A stretch of DNA of 64,000 nucleotides from contig OY987266.1 in assembly GCA_963920665.1 (NCBI GenBank), positions 6,267,001 through 6,331,000 of the forward strand, read 5' to 3'. Below, in pieces: positions 60,864 to 64,000 of the stretch (the stretch's first letter is position 1; the number at the start of each line of letters is the position of its first letter). This DNA is from Straminergon stramineum. Taxonomy: Eukaryota > Streptophyta > Bryopsida > Hypnales > Calliergonaceae. The notes under the pieces are model-generated. The model was given only the letters and a program-made list of their open reading frames with translations, searched no databases and had not been told where the DNA came from. The translations under genes were made by a program, and so were the position numbers.

Positions 60864-62950
60864 TGAGCCCCCACTTTGTCTCCGAAGATTCACTATTTTC
60901 TTTTTTGTGAGTTTTGTAGTTTTGAGTATAGTTTTATATACAAAAAGCCCCCAAAAGAGTGAAAAAACAAAATAGGTTTGTTACATGCTAATATAGTATT
61001 TGGTTAAAAGATCAAGTATTATAGTTAGAATATCTCAAATCACCACTAGTAAATAATTGAGAACCCGACCATTGGTAGGAAGTAGAAGGGGTCTTTTTCA
61101 TTAATGGGTCTATTTGGAGTCCCTTATTTGGTAGAAGTATGTGCTATTGGAAAAATAGGCTCAATCTTTGAATGCATGTGACACATCTAGGCTAAAATTG
61201 GTCAAGGGAACCCCAATGAGGTCCTTTAACCAATTTTCAAAGATAGGTTCTAATTTTCCCATCGCATCGAGGAAAAAGCGGAACCCCAGTTGATGACTTC
61301 CAAGAGTTAATTACCTTGAGGCAAGATCATGGAGGAATCTATAGCCAAGGGATGGTATCTTGGAGTTGAAATTACACCAAAGACTCAACAATGAAGTCAA
61401 TTGCTAAGATTCCTCTTGGTGTAAGAGATTCTCTGATCTTAGATCTTTTAATGAGGGGGGGGGGGGATTTTATTCCCCCTTGAAAAATGTGTAGATTAAG
61501 AATATGAGCCTACAAATGTTTTGTGATATTCCACGAGAGGTTCCACAAAAAGTTTCAGAATTTTTTGATTGTTCAAAGATGCTCTTCTGAATGATCAATT
61601 GCCAAAATGCAAGATGAGAATTCTTAGAAATTATCCAAATGGTAGTAAAATCTCACTCAAAATTAGACTAACTTTTTTTTATGTCAATAAGATGATCCAA
61701 CAAGTTTTAGGACATTCCGATACTTTGAAGTGGCCAAACCTCCAAGATTCCTCGATAACCAGCAAAACTTAAAGATTATGGCAGAGTTGACCAACGGATC
61801 AGGAGCATATGGAAGTGGAATGAGGTCAAAGATAGGTCTTTTCTTATTCCCCCATATCTACTTGGGAGCTTAGACTATTTACTTTTGACAGAAAATCAAA
61901 CTCCAAAAGTTGAAATTTTACCTAATTTTGGGGTTAAGTTGGCACTAGGTTTTGTCAAGAATCCAATATTAGGAAAGAACGTGGAGGTTTCAATGTCTAA
62001 AAATGGCCTTATGAAGTCAATGGCGCAATCCATTTGTGATTTGGAGTTAATCTTCAAAACTTAGGTTTAGGACCATCGTAAAAAGTGAAAATCATAGGAG
62101 ATGAGGGTGAAAATTTAAAGTCATAAGATTACCATAGGAAGAATGAGAGGAGGTAGGTGCCCAAGGAAGAGTATAGGAGGGCACCCCTTCTCCTTTCAAT
62201 TGACCTCCATTTGTTGTATTTGGGTCCGTTGGGTTCAACTTATGTAGTTATGTTGGAGATTTTGGGATTTAAAGCCGAAAACCTTGAATGGTGTTTTTGG
62301 GGCACTTTTGAACATCGATGTTGCTATTCAAGCTTGTGAAGGTTTTGTGAGTCCTTGTGCATTGGCATCTTTGGTACTATTTCTTTTGAGTCGTTTAGAA
62401 CTTCGAGTGCTCATTTCTACTAACATTTGGAGAGCGTTTTTGTTGTGGGTACTTTCTTTGTTGAAGGTCCTAGCCTCTTTACTTGTCCTTGTACTAATCC
62501 TAAAGCATCCCCCCACCATACCTTGGTAATGCTACTTTGGAAGGCCTTTAGTGTGGATTTTTAGTCTTGTATTAACATGTCACAATACTAACTCAAGTCA
62601 CCCACATATCTTACTTGATTTCTAGCTACTAGGACCAACTAACTTCCTTTTCACTTATACATTTTCTTATACGCCCCACCTAGATGGCAAATCTTTCAAC
62701 CCATAGTGTCCCAAAAGTCTAAGATGATGTGTTTAAATTCATATAGATGGTGGAGTTTTGAACCCATAGTGTTCCATAGAGTCCTAGATTTGTTGTTAAA
62801 GCCAAACCTATGGCAAAGCTTTAGAACTACTAGGTGCACTCCTCCAAAATTTAGTTTCCAAAGCATGTTGGAAATTAGCCAAAGTTTAGCATCCCAAAAG
62901 CACGTGGAACCCTCTTCCTAGCTAAAAACTTAGCGAAGGACTTGGTTGCA
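60864..62950 (+). repeat. Large dispersed repeat, copy 2 (inverted relative to copy 1 at 10.25-12.43 kb)
   Basis: Starting TTGTGAGCCCCC, it carries in order the blocks listed for copy 1 on the opposite strand: CAAAAGAGTG (60952), GATAGGTTC (61244), TGTGTAGATTAAGAATATGAGC (about 61489), AAAATCTCACT (about 61648), TTGAATGGTGTTTT (62283) and GGCAAAGCTTTAGAAC (62812). A run of 12 G at 61455-61466 is unique to this copy. No protein domain is visible. Confidence 0.6.
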
Positions 62951-63078
62951 CCATTACCATGTTATCACCCCATTTATCTTCTAGTCTATGCCTACGCCTC
63001 TAGTAGGCTTAAGTTACCCCCCTCATCTCCTCTTGTTATTTTTGTTTTTGTTTTCAGTTTCCGGGTTTTTTCTTAGTA

Positions 63079-63300
63079 CCAACGACCAAGTCCAAGCACT
63101 AGCAGCCAACCTAAGCAAGTATTGGCAACCAAAGACTGAGCCCAAGTATCAATAGATAGATTGAGCATAGACACTAGCAGGCCAACTTGAGTCTAGGTAT
63201 TGACATGTAGCCTTAGCCTAGCCATTGGCAGGCCAAACCAAACTCAGATATCGACAACTCGAGCCCAAATACCAATAGACAGAGCTCAAGTCTAATAGGG
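63079..63300 (+). repeat. Degenerate minisatellite, unit about 35 bp
   Basis: Six or so imperfect units share words of the type AAGTATTGGCA, CCAACC, GAGCCCAAGTA and ACTAGCAGGCC in a regular order. It follows directly after copy 2 of the large repeat. Units are too diverged for a recent expansion. Confidence 0.55.
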
Positions 63301-64000
63301 TATTTGGAGCTAGTGGGGGGAGTTGGGCAACCGGAGTCTTGGGACAACCATAGTGCTTTGGGGGCCAGCAAGGGTATTTGAGGCCTAATGTTGATATTGG
63401 GGCGGAGAAACCAATTCCCTGTCACCCACAAATAGAAGGAAAAAGAAAACAAGACAAGACTAAGGCCGGACAAGAATCACAAACATTGCCACCCATCACT
63501 TTGGGTCGTAAGTAGAAGGGGACCAAGCTCAATCAAAACTCACACAACACCCACTCAAGTGAAAGAAGCTTGGAACTAGAACTTATAGAAGGAAAGAGAA
63601 GAATGGAGGGCATAGGAAGAAGATGAAGAATAGATAGGAAAGGACTTCAAGAAAGGGATGAGAGGAAAAAATCTCATAACTTGTCTTGGACCATTAGATT
63701 ATGGATGAGGTAGATCTTGGGATAAGTAGATATAAGAAGTAGTTCAAGGCGTAAGAAGGGGATGACACATCCTTAATTTGTCTTGGGACGTAGAACGAGA
63801 GTAGTTGGGCTACATTAAGAACATAAGAAAAATAGTTTAGAAAGAAAAGAAGAGGAAGGAGAAAAAATATAGTGGATTGGATAGAGGTAGAACACACCAA
63901 AGTTGTATCAACCCCCCATTTATCAAAACAACTACCAATTGCTTAACTTTGCGAGAATCCATGGCAGAAGGGGAAGAGTTTAGGGAGGTTCTTGGGGACG
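63301..64000. other. Purine-rich intergenic to window end
   Basis: From 63.55 to 63.9 kb the plus strand is strongly purine-rich (GAAGAAGATGAAGAA-like). No gene is recognised; a gene could begin beyond the window. Confidence 0.35.

Noticed and set aside
1..64000. CRISPR arrays, operons, tRNA or rRNA genes
   Set aside because: The introns and protein families show plant nuclear DNA. I saw no regularly spaced identical repeats, no cloverleaf with matching A and B boxes, and no rRNA-like blocks, though a reading by eye could miss a single tRNA.

Overview
This is nuclear DNA from a green plant, most probably a land plant. The genes have GT-AG introns, and the four proteins I recognise are plant-type: a ribosome-associated adenylate kinase (AK6), the phosphatase-4 regulatory subunit PP4R3/SMEK with many introns, a secreted DUF538 protein, and an intronless lipase of the At4g10955 type. 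I cannot name the species. The sparse genes, the AT-rich gaps full of old repeats and the divergence of the proteins from flowering-plant versions hint at a non-flowering lineage, but that is an inference.

Layout. 1-24.9 kb is AT-rich and has no intact gene that I recognise. It holds a decayed protein gene on the minus strand (about 1.2-4.05 kb) split by a transposon, several small non-autonomous DNA transposons (some nested), one half (10.25-12.43 kb) of a large inverted repeat pair, and a less AT-rich stretch (14.7-19.4 kb) with hairpins and a dispersed repeat. AK6 lies on the plus strand at 25.17-26.24 kb. 26.3-32.9 kb is mostly repeats. PP4R3 fills 32.9 to at least 43.5 kb on the minus strand, with its leader probably reaching 44.3-45.9 kb. 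46-49 kb is repeats. DUF538 (49.04-50.18 kb, plus) and the lipase (53.48-52.29 kb, minus) follow. 54-64 kb is again AT-rich repeat sequence, with two unassigned reading frames and the second half of the inverted repeat (60.86-62.95 kb).

The four genes look like independent housekeeping or single-function loci, not a cluster with a shared role.

The most interesting material is the mobile DNA. Three families of terminal-inverted-repeat elements without coding capacity can be defined from sequence. Family T1 has ends of the type CCCCTAAAGG or CCCCTCAAGG flanked by TTAA, the signature expected of piggyBac-like elements, which is unusual for a plant. Family T2 has ends GGGTNNTTGCAAGAAA with clean 4-bp target duplications. 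Family T3 has ends AGGTAA flanked by TA. A T3 copy sits inside a T1 copy, and a T2 copy sits inside another T3 copy. One T1 copy interrupts the decayed gene so exactly that removing the element plus one TTAA restores the reading frame; another enlarges the last intron of PP4R3.
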